The notes: generated by a model not told the origin, from the letters alone. DNA of 64,000 nucleotides from Polytrichum commune (GCA_950295325.1 OX485803.1:5952001-6016000), one strand, 5' to 3'; counted from the first letter of the stretch, positions 10,720-23,234 are shown. Numbers and translations are program-made.

Positions 10720-12600
10720 ATTTAAGGCCCATCATGCAATGAATCGTATCTCAGGCTCACAACCTCCGCTTCCCACCTGCACACACCTCGGGGGGTTCAC
10801 TGGTGAAAATCGTAGAACAACGTGCGATAAAAAATAGGGTCCAATATATTCATTGTAGATAAATTTTATAAAAAATGTACATGTAAAATAAGGGATTTTA
10901 AAATAATGAAACATGTTTACATGTAAAATACCATCATATAATATTTTCAGGCTTTTTACATGTAAAATACCATCACCTTATAATCTTTTCTGCAAAGTAA
11001 ATAACCCCCCCCCCCCAATAAATAGGTCCCGAATGCACGTGTATGCAAAATATAAGAGGGAGTGAACCCCCTGAGGCACACACAGACACACAGAATCGAC
11101 ACGTCAACATGCAACATGTTTGTATGCTAGTCTTGTCTATCAATTCTCACTTTCCTTTTCTTTCAATAATTGAAACTATCAAATCCAATCTGCAAGGACC
11201 TATCAACGCCGTAGAGTCTTGCACTCGCATATCAATTGTCCATTCAAACGCCGTAGAGTGTTGCACTTGCATATCACCTGTCCAGTCTAGTTTGCGTCAT
11301 AGAATCTACCGACTCCCAGTGTATATATGTGTGCAGAATGTTTGGAGATGTTTGAGGATGTTTGGTGGATTTGGCATGGGGTAGACAAACCTATTTGGAT
11401 TTAGATTTGAATGAAGAGCCAACAGAGCGGAATGATCGATATGGATGACCAACCAACACCAACAGTCAAGTGACAGTCCTCAAACCCCTAAGTATGCTTA
11501 ATTACCATCATATTTTGAAGTGGAGCATCCTTTGCAACATACGAATACTAGCCAGGCCCATCATGCTAAGCGTATCTCAGGCTCACACAACCTCCGCTTC
11601 CCACTTGCGCAGACAGACAGAATCTACACGCCAACATGCAACACGTCGATATAGCCAGTCTTGCATCAACTGTCAATTCTCACTTTCCTTTTCTTTCAAT
11701 AATTGAAACTATCAAATCTAGTCTGCATGGACCTATATATGAACGCTGTAGACTGTTGCACTTGCATATCAACTGTCCATTCTAGTCTCCATCATAGAAT
11801 CTACCGACTCCCAGCGTATATATGCGTGCAGAATGTTTGGGGATGTTGATTGACCTCGATGACACGACACCTCAATGATACGACGCATTTCCCATCGACC
11901 CAACTTTTCTAGTGTTTATTTTTCACCCCATTTCGTTTCCTCCTGGAATCTTGAAAGTGAGGAAGTGCCAATTGAAGAACACGTGCAATTGGCAGAACAG
12001 GAAGTTGTTGATGCAAAGTATAGCATGAATGAGTTGGTGGATTTGACATGAAGTAGACAAATCCAGTTGGATTTAGATGTGAATGAAGAACCAACAGAGT
12101 GGAATGATCGATGTGGATGACGAGCCAACGCCAACAGTCAAGTGTCCTCAAACCCCTAAATATACTTAATTACCATCATATCTTGAAGTGGAGCATCCTT
12201 TGCAACATACAAATACTAGGTAGGCCCATCATGCAAATGAATCGTATCTCAGGCTCACAACCTCCGCTTCCCACTTGTGCAGACAGAGACAGACACACAG
12301 AATCGACGCGTCAACATGCAACACGTCTGTATGCCAGTCTTGCCTCGATTCTCACTTTCCTTTTCTTTCAATAATTGAAACTATCAAATCTAGTCTGCAT
12401 GGACCTATCAACGCTGTCGAGTGTTGCACTTGCATATCAACTGTCCATTCTAGTCTCCATCATAGAATCTATCGACTCTCAGTGTATTTATGTGTGCAGA
12501 ATGTTTGGGGATGTTTGATGACCTCGATGACACAACACCTCGATGATATGACGCATTTCCCGTCGACCCAACTTTTCTAGTGTTTATTTTTCACCCCGTC
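10720..12600 (+). repeat. Tandem array, three diverged units
   Basis: Units starting near 10722, 11555 and 12220 share a CATCATGC...CGTATCTCAGGCTCAC segment, then CAACCTCCGCTTCCCAC, ACGTCAACATGCAAC, TTCTCACTTTCCTTTTC and AATGTTTGGRGATG. Unit spacing is about 830 bp (544 without the family A insertion) and 665 bp. Between the common blocks lie fragments of the putative Tigger-like coding region (GATTTGAATGAAGARCCAAC). No intact gene is present. Confidence 0.75.
10787..11075 (+). mobile_element. Short TIR element (family A), copy 2, nested in the array
   Basis: A 289-bp element from CTCGGGGGGTTCACTGG to AGTGAACCCCCTGAG, with an exact 8-bp target duplication GCACACAC at 10779-10786 and 11076-11083. 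It sits inside a tandem-array unit, and the uninterrupted homologous sites near 11590-11615 and 12270-12305 show the pre-insertion sequence. It carries a second partial ACATGTAAAATACCATCA block that makes it longer than copy 1. Confidence 0.88.
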
Positions 12601-12619
12601 TTGTTCAAGTGGTCCGGGA

Positions 12620-12840
12620 GATTTCTGGGCATAACTGGTTGAGATCCTAGTGTTTGCAAGTCCAACCGGTCACATGTTGACATCCTCCGGTTTTCCTTTA
12701 TTAAATTGGGGTATATTCTTGTATAGATTCCTCCAAAATGATTGGTAATTTGTCTGAAGTCTTGAACTTCAACCAGTTATTTCTCAAACTCAACCGCTTC
12801 ATCTGTAACTAACCGCCGGTTCTTCCTGATCATTGGTCTT
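12620..12840 (+). repeat. Dispersed repeat, copy 3 of 3
   Basis: Third copy of the block at 1040-1205 and 10300-10600. It lies immediately downstream of the tandem array and upstream of the Tigger-like remnant. Confidence 0.5.
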
Positions 12841-13465
12841 GTTTCCTCCTTGAATCTTGAAAGTGAGGAAGTGCCTATTGAAGAATATGTCTAATTGGCA
12901 TGACAGGAGATTGCTGATGCAAAGTATAGCATGGATGAGTTGATGGATTTGGCATGGGGTAGACAACTTCATTTGGATTTAGATTTGAATGAAGAGCCAA
13001 CAGAGTGGAATGATGTGGATGACCAACCAACACCAACAGTAAAGGGTCCTCAAACCCCTAAGTATGCTTGATTACCATCAGATTTTGAAGTGGAGCATCC
13101 TTTGTAGTGTTCAATTGTAGGTGTGATGAACATGCAATATTTAATGAATATCAATTCTAGCGTCATCAGAATACAAAGATTCTTACTTTCACAGTGTGTG
13201 ATATCATGGAGACATCATCACGGGATTTTTTTTTTAAACTCCATATTGTGTGACGTTGTGAGCATATTTCTTCAGTAAAAATGTTCTTTCATACTTATGC
13301 ATCTTCATTGTGTATACGAAATGACATTTCACATTGAAATAGGCCATTTTCTTGAAAAAACCTCAATAGCACCACATTTGAGGCCAAAATGTCATATTAT
13401 GCAGATGCTACGTATAATATGATACTTTCTTGCGCAACCAAACATGTCATATTAAAAGGAGAGAA
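12840..13465 (+). mobile_element. Putative Tigger/pogo-like transposon 3' remnant, copy 1
   Basis: Diverged direct copy of about 42900-43470. Frames in the two copies and in the array suggest an acidic tail (LESEEVPIEEHVQLAEQEV, then LDLDLNEEPTEWND) followed by a short helix-rich C-terminus like the end of CENP-B/Tigger-type transposases. The far end has repeated ATGTCATATTA motifs. All frames are broken by stops or frameshifts. The family assignment is an inference from composition and layout; the paired copies are directly visible. Confidence 0.4.
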
Positions 13466-13988
13466 TGGTATTTAATGCCTCAAAGTATATTGGTGAGTTT
13501 TTTAGTTTCATGTATTTGAAAATAAACTAAATGACTTGATAATGTTGTTATCATGAATTGTGATTTTGCTTCATCTTTGAGTTGGGTGAATTCTAGTACG
13601 TGTTATCTTGCATGAGTTTCAAGAAATTGAAAGGATCTTGAAGAATTTATCCTCCTTTAAAATATAAACACCTCGAACAAGCATAGATAACACATAGCAA
13701 ATCAACATGCAACTTTAAAAGTTGAAAAGTTGTTGCTTTAAACCCTTCCATTCAAACAAGTTGTTTCTAAAATTCATGTGAGCAAAACTTAATACAATAA
13801 GAAAATTGTGGGTGATTACGATGTCAAAGACCACCAAGCATTACTTACCTTGGATGTTGCTTATGTATACATCATATTGGGATGGTATTCATGCCGTAGG
13901 CACTAGACGGTATTTCTTTATATCTCATGTGTCCTTTGAGATCTAGAAGCACATATATAAGTTTTGAATTGTTTGATGCATGAAATAA
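13466..13988. other. Intergenic, nothing recognised
   Basis: AT-rich sequence with no supportable gene or repeat end. Confidence 0.4.
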
Positions 13989-13996
13989 CCAATCAT

Positions 13997-14894
13997 CCCG
14001 GGGAGGGCACTCGCGAAAATTTATTAAACCATGTGAGAAAGAATGTAGGGTATTTTTTATTCATTTGTGATAAAATTTATACAATTCTTCGATATAATGA
14101 AGCACCTCTTCAATTACAAAGTTGTGTGTATAAAAAAATAAGGGTACCATATAATGCATCAATTTATCTAATTCTTTCAATCTAAAATAGGGTTGGGAAT
14201 AGTAGGTAGAGAAAAAAATATTGAGGCAGAGGTATACAATGCATTTTATGGTGGTCAATGGATGAAAAACTATCCATTTTCAATCCAAATTCCCGAATGA
14301 AAAATTTGGATGATGAGGGTTTTGGTGTTCTTTGCTTTGTGCGTTGCCTAGGGTTGCTTGCACCAATGCAACGTTGCTTGTGAGGCAGGATTTGGTGTTG
14401 AAGTTCTTGACGTGCATTTTGTGGTTGTGTGCGGTTTTCTGAGTTCTAGTGGTATGCTTGTGGTTTTCGGAGTTCTAGTAGTAGAATCTTGTCTTCATTC
14501 GTTTTACAGTGACTTCAAATACTTGAGAAAGGTGGCTGGAGGCTGCTGCTATATGATTTCGAATCTGACGGGGTTGCAAGGGGTGGAGAATGTGCATTGT
14601 TTGATGTCTTCAGTCTAGACATGGCTTATTGAATTTTCACTACAAACTTTCAAGAGTCCTATGAGTTGTCATTCATGGGGTCAAATATAAAAATTATAAG
14701 GAACATAGGGTACTAGAAACTAGTTGAGTTGCGATTTTATAAATACAAATAGGGTCATCTAAAATGACAAAATTTAGATTTATCTGTACTAATAGGGTGT
14801 AAAGAATTCCAATTTCTTAGATAAACAGCCCCATGATAAATACCCTTCCATCGCAGATGGGTTATTAAATACATGTATGAGTGCCCTCCCCGGG
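13997..14894. mobile_element. 898-bp TIR element with 8-bp TSD
   Basis: The perfect 16-bp terminal inverted repeat CCCGGGGAGGGCACTC is flanked by the exact 8-bp direct repeat CCAATCAT (13989-13996 and 14895-14902). Beyond the perfect part the left end continues GCGAAAAT, closely resembling family A (GGCGAAAATCG), so the two groups appear related. The interior has only short frames, the longest about 86 codons (14358-14618), unlike known transposases. It is probably non-autonomous. Confidence 0.85.
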
Positions 14895-15153
14895 CCAATC
14901 ATTGTAGCTAATTGTTTGGTATGCTCAATCATTAAAGTCAATACATTGTTTCACACCAAGGTTGGCAAGGGTTTTTGGTGCAAGAGTGAAAATCTCAAGA
15001 TTTTTTTTAGGGGAAATAGGTGCATGCCAACTTGTCCAAACTTGGTTAAGGTATTTACGTGCATGAGAAGGAAATATTCTCTTCTTGTGAAACGCATTAT
15101 TTTAGGAGTACATACAAAATTCCATTAAGGTGTGTGTGCTTACGTGGTCACTT

Positions 15154-15893
15154 AGGGTGGACTCTTCATTGATACCTAAATGACATGTGTGGGTCACTAT
15201 GAAACAAAACCCCCTATATACGAGAAGTTAGAAAGAGAGAGAGAGAGAGAGAGAGACACACACACACACACACACATATATACTAAGGGCAGGCTAGAAA
15301 TGGATTTGTGTATATATACTAAGCTTTTCAATTTATGTAATAAATGCCTCCACTACATCAAAATCAATATTTTGAATTAAATAGTGATTGATTACTTGTA
15401 ATATCCACTTACACTTCCAATAAGAAAGTCATTGTACATTTTTTTTATTCATAGCATGTATCTCAACAATCACATCAAGCAACACAATAACTTAGCCACA
15501 TTCCAAAGAGCAAAAGTTAAGGGAGCCCACAAGCACTCCAAGAGCCTATAGTTTGTAAAAACCTAGAACCCAATTGCAAACCCTAGCAAGAATTTACAAG
15601 GTAGTCATGGAGGATTATTACCAGATATATGACAAATATATGACAAATATATGACAAATATATGATAGAATTGGATGAAACTAGCACAACTACTGTCAAC
15701 TTTTATTCTAAACCCTAGGGCCTTGTTTCGCAACATACCTCAACATTCTCTTTAGCCTTTTCAAATGTACACATAGTCTAAAGGAAAAGAATGTCTTTGC
15801 CTTATGTATATTGGGTACACTAACGTCTCAAATAACACCCCTTCTAACCCTCATGTTAGTTCATACGTGGTATATAGAGTCCACCCCCCATGT
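15154..15893. mobile_element. TIR element flanked by 10-bp direct repeat
   Basis: The left end reads GGGTGGACTCTTCATTGATA and the right end, in reverse complement, GGGGGGTGGACTCTATATAC. The identical sequence GTGGTCACTT occurs at 15144-15153 and 15894-15903. Interior and ends are homologous to 8850-9406. A 9-11 bp duplication would suit a Mutator-like element, but the exact left boundary is uncertain, because the related copy also has CTTAGGG at this point. No transposase frame is seen. Confidence 0.65.
15234..15276 (+). repeat. (GA)n(CA)n microsatellite
   Basis: A GA-dinucleotide run passes directly into a CA-dinucleotide run, inside the 15154-15893 element. Confidence 0.95.
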
Positions 15894-16370
15894 GTGGTCA
15901 CTTGTCTTAATATGACTCATCCAACATGACCCCAGGGGTGACAACTCTTCCTTTTTAGAACAAAATGTTTCTATGTAATTTCTAATACTTCTATTGACTT
16001 GATAATTTATTGGTCTTTCACCGTTAAGAGAAATATGCTTGAAAAATGAACATCGAGAGAAACCTATTGATACGATTTTATGTGAATTAGGATATATTTG
16101 CACTTCATACTTCATTATGTATAACTAATTAAAAGCAATATTCTAAACCATGGGTCACCATCCAAATTCATGGTCCGACTTCATGGTCCGTGGTCTAAAC
16201 CCGCCCTTAGTAGAGTAACATTCCCAAACCTTTTGCACATATGGGCCATGAACCCTAAGATTCCATGCCGATGAAAATTAACAATTTAGATGCATGCAAC
16301 TGCCCAGTGTTGCTTTTTGCACAGTCAAAAATATGTCAAATGCGCGTCACACGTGTGAAATGTGCAACGC

Positions 16371-16687
16371 TAAGGTAGCGGGGCACATTCCCGCTCGAAT
16401 TTCAGATTGGCATGTTCATTGGGGAGTTATTAAGGGGGAATCAATCTTGGAAGATGTGCAAAGTACATTGGAAATTGGACCAATTGGAATAATTAATTTT
16501 GGATTAATATTGAATTAGTTATGAATTTTGGAAGGAGAACTCATAGGGGTACCCAAAACCACTCACCCCAAAAATGTACACCATGATTACATAGAAATTT
16601 GAAGTTGGAAGCTATAATGTACCTCTTGTTTGGATAGGTCTAGTGAGCGGTTTAAGGACCCGAGCGGGAATGTGCCCTGCTACCTTA
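16371..16687. mobile_element. 317-bp TIR element with imperfect 8-bp TSD
   Basis: The left end TAAGGTAGCGGGGCACATTC and the right end in reverse complement TAAGGTAGCAGGGCACATTC are followed by a shared CCGCTCG. Flanks are TGCAACGC (16363-16370) and TGCAAGGC (16689-16696), which match at seven of eight positions. This is a hAT-like duplication size. It has no coding capacity. Confidence 0.7.
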
Positions 16688-16699
16688 ATGCAAGGCTAA

Positions 16700-18600
16700 T
16701 GCAAATATGCGAGTTAATTAAGCTCATTGTGTTTCAGAGCTTATTTTGAAAGTTGGGTGCAGATCTTGGGACCTCTTGCTTCTCACCTTTCAAACTTTGA
16801 GAGAAATTTAGGATCTAAAAAAGGGCATGCGCATGGGATTCGTTGTCCTAAATCTTGGATCGGCCTATGCAAGGTTAGCTTGGACCACCCATCCTAGTAG
16901 GATAAGCTAGAAAGTCGGTTTTTAATGGCCCGACACCATTCCTTGTGGATGATAATTTAAGCATTAGAAAAACTTGGCTGTCTTTGTGTTGATTCTCATA
17001 AACTCATGGTTCGAAACCAAACCCATGGTTTCATCCACTTTACTTTTACAAATAACTCTAATGTGAATCAAATTTTGAGCACATAGTTCAATCTCTTTTG
17101 ATTCTTGAACACATGTTTTTGTTTTGTCCATTTCTAGATCCACAGACCTAACCACACACCACTCAAATAGAAGTGTTCATGTACAATTAGTAATCGAACT
17201 AAAGGCTTACTTAAAACATGCAAGAGCGCGGTGCCATTTTCTTATATTCCCAAACGCTAAAGATCGTATCATCTTCCAATCAACATTGAGAACATCTTGC
17301 AACTTTATGAATACTTTCATCAAATATGGTGGGTCCTTTCCCTTTGAGTTATTTTGTATAAGAGATGTTGTTTGTAGTTATTCATGAAGCATATGGCTTG
17401 ACTCATAATAAGAGGTGGAGCCCTGAAATGTTTGAACGTGTTTTTTCTTTTTCTTTTTCCCACAACACTATGAAACCCCACAATAATGGAAAATTTAGAA
17501 AAAAATATAACAAAAGAAATGATGTGAGTGATGTTTATAGCCAAATTATATCACAAAAACGTAGATGTAACTTGCACACGGAAATCATGACAAAAACTTG
17601 TCATCAAAAGTTTCATTGTATGGTGTCCATATCGTTCAATCAATCCATAGTGTTTATGTGTCTAAATATATATGTGTGTGTTTGTCTGTATAAAAGGGAG
17701 TTGGGTAGGCCATGATGTGCGTCAAGCTTTACATTATTCAACTGCATAGTTGTGTTCCATTCTATATTTAGCATCTAATATGATCCTCCACTATCTTACT
17801 TTCATGAGAAGAAGAAAAATAGGAAAAAATTGATGCCGGTACGAATATTGAATAGTGCCGGTCCGATAATGTTATGAGTACATGGAGTAAAATTGACATA
17901 TTCCAAGGTCATGGAACCAACCCACATGGTTGAGGGGTTGATCACACCAACCACTTCTAGCTTCATCCGTCAGCAACTTTGGATATAATAGTGTGAAAAG
18001 TGGTGGGTCCATACCTATTTTTCAACAATTTCAAGGTCGGAACCGGACGGAAAGGTTGGTGTGATTGGGCCTTGATAATGTTATGAGTACGTGATCTTGA
18101 ATATCATCACAATATCACAACAAATCCAAAGAAATCTGCAACATTTACAAATCATAGCGCATCAAATTAATTGTAATGTGTAGCTAAGACCGGGTCATCT
18201 TCCGCAACTCGCCGGCCCCCGCTCGCTCGCATAAATGGCAAACTCCGGCACTCTCAACTTCATCTCCAATCCTCCCGCTCCCCCCTCGAGTATGCACCAG
18301 CCTTTTTTTTGTTTCTTTGGAAGTTGATCATCTGGCTACAGAACAAGCATCAAATTTTTCAATAGTGGCGATTATATTGAGTTTGAAGCTAAATTTTTTG
18401 GCAACAATGCTCACAAAATTTCATACATTTGGCTACTAACATAAACAATATGTGGAAAAATGTTGGCGATGGTCTTTATTGAAATATAGTTAAAAGTGGG
18501 CGACAACTTTGCCCAGCACTAAGGTATTCTGGCTACTCCTAAAAAATCATGCCTCGTAAAATGGCAACTAACTGTTGTTTAAGTAGTCATATGGCGAGTA
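16700..18600. other. Intergenic with GC-rich island
   Basis: No supportable gene. Around 18195-18295 the sequence becomes notably GC- and CpG-rich (CGCCGGCCCCCGCTCGCTCG), unlike its surroundings, but I see no gene starting there. A 20-bp direct repeat, GATAATGTTATGAGTACRTG, occurs near 17872 and 18073, with short inverted ATCACACCAACC / GGTTGGTGTGAT segments between the two. Confidence 0.4.
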
Positions 18601-18843
18601 ATTGTTGTAACATGTGGTCATATGGCATCTAAATCTATAGTTTGAAGTGGAATGCGGCAGCCACATTCAGTCTTCAGATCTTGCCTACCTGCAAAACAAC
18701 AAACAAACACACACTCCGATGTTGAAATGAGTTCAAAATTTATACAACAATACATAAAAAATAAAATGGGATGGTTGTTGTGCGTGGGATGGAATGAGGC
18801 TAAATCGCAAAATTTCATCCATCGATGATGGCCATGATGCAAT

Positions 18844-20044
18844 CTACGTAGTAAGGCCATAGCGGCCATTGATTGGTGCAGCATTCATCCAACTATCAAA
18901 GACGGCATCATAAGGAAAATTTTGCAGGTTATATATGTTTTGGCTATACATGCCAACAACTACACCAAGGTGGGGGTCATGGGAGTTGCGGAGTTTGGTC
19001 TTCAAGAAAGACACGGATGAGAATACACGCTCATCCTCTACACTTCCGATCACGTGGACCAACGCTATTTCTGCAAGTTTCAAATACTCTGGGAACCCAT
19101 GTGAGAGCACCCTAGAAGCTGATATGGTGCGCCATATTCGAGTGACAGGGTTGTTGTCATAAGGAGGTTCCATGGCAGCATGGGCGTTGTTTTTCATTGC
19201 GATCTTGATGTAGCCCTGTTAAGAATCCAACAACCATCGATCAAGGATGCCAGGAATGACCTCCTTATCAACCCCACTTCCAAGCACTCTGGCATTGCAA
19301 TACTAATTTTTCAAAGTGTCCAGGTGCTTCGAAAATGTGATTTTTGCATTTGGTTGCAACCAGTATTGTGGGTATCATGCCAAGCGCATCCAAGACTGCA
19401 TGTTCAGGGAAACGGCGTTGGAGCTCTTGTATGAGCTGCGCGGCAGCCCCTGCCACAAAATCATAGCAACAAAGTTAGTAAATTGGACATGCAAACATAA
19501 ACATAACAACAAAAGCATAACATCAAAGGTATGGAGTAACGCACGTACATGCAAATAAACAAAAAAATTGAGAGGGGTAGGGTGAGGATACCTGAGCATT
19601 GGGTTTTCACATCCTCCACAATTGCTGCAAATGTTTCACGTGTGATGGGCTCCATTATGCCCGTCACCTCGTTTCTACGCTTGGCATACATGTTGCTAAC
19701 TTGCTACCATTGACAACAAATGCAAGGTGTTCCGCATTACAATTCAAATCAAACATGGCTGGGTTCTCAGGATCATTCTGCACCCAACGGGTGTGAATGT
19801 GGTCGTGGGTGCCTTCGGTGATGCTCTTGAATACAAAGAATTCGTCGGTGTTAAAAGCTCCTGAGTGACAATTGTACATGTTGTACAGTTGCCCCTCGCA
19901 CACCTTCACTGCACCTATGAAATCACAGATGAACACATCGCGTTTCTGGGCGAAAGTGATTAAGAAGTCAAGGGACTCAATGAGCGGGAGCAAGGCTGCC
20001 ATCTCTAAGAGGCACGTCGGATCACACAGCAAATCCAACACAGC
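18844..20044 (-). pseudogene. Decayed hAT-superfamily transposase
   Basis: The minus-strand pieces read in transposase order. The first, from 20044, begins after a GTTGTGCAG acceptor and includes SLDFLITFAQKRDVFICDF, VKVCEGQLYNMY and IEGTHD-like segments. The next runs to a donor at about 19592 (CTCAG|GTATCC). A downstream piece starts near 19456 after TTTGTGGCAG. The last is a C-terminal hAT dimerisation-like domain with LKLAEIALVHVIGSVEDERV and FSSVSFLKTKLRN, ending near 18844. A frameshift near 19690 (FVVNGSKLAT to YAKRRNEVTG) and missing N-terminal sequence make it non-functional. DNA-binding zinc-finger and catalytic segments were not identified with confidence. The terminal repeats of the element were not found. 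Confidence 0.75.
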
Positions 20045-20089
20045 CTGCACAACACCAACATTACACATTAAACATCTAAACATCAGCCA

Positions 20090-22220
20090 CTAAGCATCAG
20101 CCAGCATTAGACAGCCAGCAACACACACACCTTTACCAGCCTGCACAGCCAGCACAACCTGAACCCTGAACTCTGAACTCTGAACAGCCAGCGCATAAGC
20201 ACGTTGAGCAACAGCGCGCGTGATGTATGCTATGTGTGGTGAAGTATGCCAAGCGTGTCGTTTGGATTGCTTATTGAACTTTTTGTTTCTATGTTTCTGT
20301 CGGTGTGGACTCCTGAGTTGCATTGCCTCCTTGACATTTCGGAGATGGTGAAGATGAAGGCCCATACTTGGCTTCTCCGACATTGCTGTGCGTCTAGGGG
20401 AATGTTGACACCGGAGATGTGCATGGTAGATGTACGTGACAGCGCGTGTGATGTACGTTTAGTCATCCTCTGGACTCAGAAATGCTGACTGCTCATGTTG
20501 CATGTCTCAGTGGTGTAGGAAGCCCACGAGTATCAGTCGCCAGATATCGAATCACAGCCAGCAGAGGCTCGTCTCATCAAGGTATGCGGGTGTTTGTTCG
20601 GTTACTCTTTCTAATCATACTCTTTTGGATTGTTGTGTGGTTCGGTGAGGATCAAAGAACAAACACCATAAAAAAAACACATGTCTAAAAGAAATTGGAT
20701 TAAGTCTAAAGCATTTCATTTAAATCGGGTCTTTGAACTGATTTGTGAACCAGGTGAAGGAGCTAGGCATCCGACATTCGGACTAGGATAATCCACAAAC
20801 TGATATTCCGGCTGTGATATCGGTCGCAATATATATAGTATCTAGAATCCTCAAGTTTCATGTGCATACTGTTTGGATCATGCCAGAGTCTATTTCAGGA
20901 CAGCCGTCAATCATTTTGTGCGATGATGACTTTGTGTGCTCCGCAATCCAAAGTCATGGCGCGCTTCTCAACAACTCCGAAACATGTTCGCTCCAAGAAT
21001 TTATTTTGGAGTTGTAGAGAAACACCTAATGACTTGCAACACACACGAGGTTATCGACGGCTGTACCGTGATAGATTTTGGCGTGCTCCAAATTCACGCT
21101 CGACGGGAAGGGAAGCTCAGCAATGAGTGCCAAGCGCTGGCGCCATGCTCCAAGAGGGTGAATATTGCAATGTCGAAGCTCAACTTCAACTCCTCGCGTT
21201 TCACTGCATTACCCCCCTCCATTGTGTGATGTAAGGTACAAAATCTTCCCTCAACCTGTTATTAGAGGATTAGTTAAGTTATGTGTTGTATCATTAGCTG
21301 GTGCACATAATCGGTCATGCTTGCCAGAGTTGACGTCTCAACGCTACAGGTCAAGAAAGTGTTGAGGTACATGTTGATTTTGCAAGATGTTCGGGATGTG
21401 CTTCTTGGAAATTACTTTCAAAGCTCAGAAGACACTTAATGATGAAGTGCTTCAAGATTACAAGAGCAAATTAGGAGACGGTGGTAAAGTCTGTCCAAAG
21501 GATGGAGTGCATCCTTGACAATGTGTTGGGAGGGCAGTTAGAGTCCACAGTACTACATGTAAGTCCGCTGCTAGTCTTGAACAGCTTGCTAATTGGTCAC
21601 CAACTGAGTCGGAGCTGTATGGCAATGAGTTTGTAACCAGCGGCAATAAAATGTGTTAAGGCAACTTCACAACGGGCTTCAAACGTCCTCAAACTTGCAG
21701 CTATTGTGGTGATTCAAGTTCTTGCCTCATCAACCAGATGCTTGACATCGGTTGCAATTACTCCTACAACCTAAGAATTTTACACACAAAGTTGCACTGC
21801 TTAATATGCTTCAGCTCGACCGTTGTGGCTGTTGCAATGATCATCGCAATCAAGTTCCCAACCTGTCATTTGTTAACCTTCAACCTTTACAGTACCGCGA
21901 GCATACTGCAGAAATCACTATCCATTGCACATGGGGCTTGCACTATCCATTACTTGTAACGGGCTTCAAACGTTCCCAAATTTGCTGCTATTGTGATGTC
22001 AATTTCGTCAGAGGTTGAGTAAAGCACCGAACTCTAATTTTCATACTTAAAAACCACTTGCCAACTTGTAAGGAACTTCTAATGGTTGAGTTCGTCCATC
22101 TCCTTACATTGCACAAAGGTATGCGGGTGTTATTTGGTTATTCTCTTAATCAGACACTTATATTTGATCGATGTGGTTAGGATAAAAAACAAACACCATA
22201 AAAACACATGCTTAAAAAGG
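20090..22220. repeat. Internally duplicated non-coding region
   Basis: Two segments recur: about 20577-20690 with 22105-22215 (AGGTATGCGGGTGTT ... AACAAACACCATAAAA ... ACACATG), and about 21668-21710 with 21958-22000 (AACGGGCTTCAAACGTYC). Splice-like GGTATGCGGG strings recur, but no long frame or known domain exists. It could be a decayed gene or an unrecognised element next to the hAT remnant. Confidence 0.45.
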
Positions 22221-22544
22221 ATTATGTTTTCAAATTTTATCAACTACTGACACTCAATAGTGAACACAATTGGGAAGCTCTATTGAATTAAGGAATACAC
22301 TAACATGCAATGTTGATGATCATAAATGAAATCCAATTTTCAATCCGATTGGTGCTAATGCTTCATTGTAAATTTGCTAATGCAAAACAAGTTTTGTTAT
22401 GTAAATGTAACCAGTAGAAGTTGGAGAACATTACAAAAAAATTGAAGAACACCCACAAACCTTATGTACAAATGTTTACAAATCTTCCACACTAGACATG
22501 TTTGCAAATCTTCACTCTATTCTCCCTCTTTACTATGATACGTT

Positions 22545-23230
22545 TGGGAAGCACAAAAAAAGTCGTATTATCGAGGTGTCGTCTTCTCATTAATATGACA
22601 AATGGCATAATGTTGTCGTATTATTGAGGGAATACAAGAACATAAGTAATATGAACTCAAAAACATATACAACGAGTTTAAGCAATATAGATGGTATGAA
22701 ATAATAACTTATAACTCTAAACAAATACAAAAATTCTCAAGAACTCTTGAAATAAGAGTCCAAAGATTTATGGTGTTGCCTACCCAAGTTAGCAATTGTC
22801 ATCTTATTTAAATTCCCTACTAACTTTTGAAAACTAATAACTTCATGAACACAAAAATATAAAAAGTTCTCTAATAAGAAACTAAACAACAATGATGCAT
22901 GACATTTAGCATCAAGATACTGGTGAAATTATATCACCCGTGTACAAGACAACATACTAGGGTGGAGGCCACTCTAACCCTAACCATGTCCATTCTACAC
23001 TAGCAATCTTAATTCTCATTAAGTTCACAATGATAAGTGAAGTTCTCAAGTAGTTGCCAAGTAAAAATGGATGCAGCTTAGATGTACATGACATAGGTGA
23101 AAGGAATTTTAGCATTAACTACCTATTTAATATGATAAAAGAGGGAATTTTGAACTAAAAAGTTTGGTCTCGCAAACATGTTTCATATAAACGAGTGTCA
23201 TATTAACGATGTTAGACTGTACACACATTC
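22545..23230. repeat. Possible non-autonomous relative of the Tigger-like family
   Basis: One side carries repeated GTCGTATTATYGAGG and ATTAATATGACAA motifs (22585-22640). The other carries CGCAAACATGTTTCATATAA then TGTCATATTAACG (23170-23210). The second set resembles the end of the 12840-13465 remnant (CGCAACCAAACATGTCATAT). Boundaries and target duplication are not defined. Confidence 0.35.
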
Positions 23231-23234
23231 TCTT

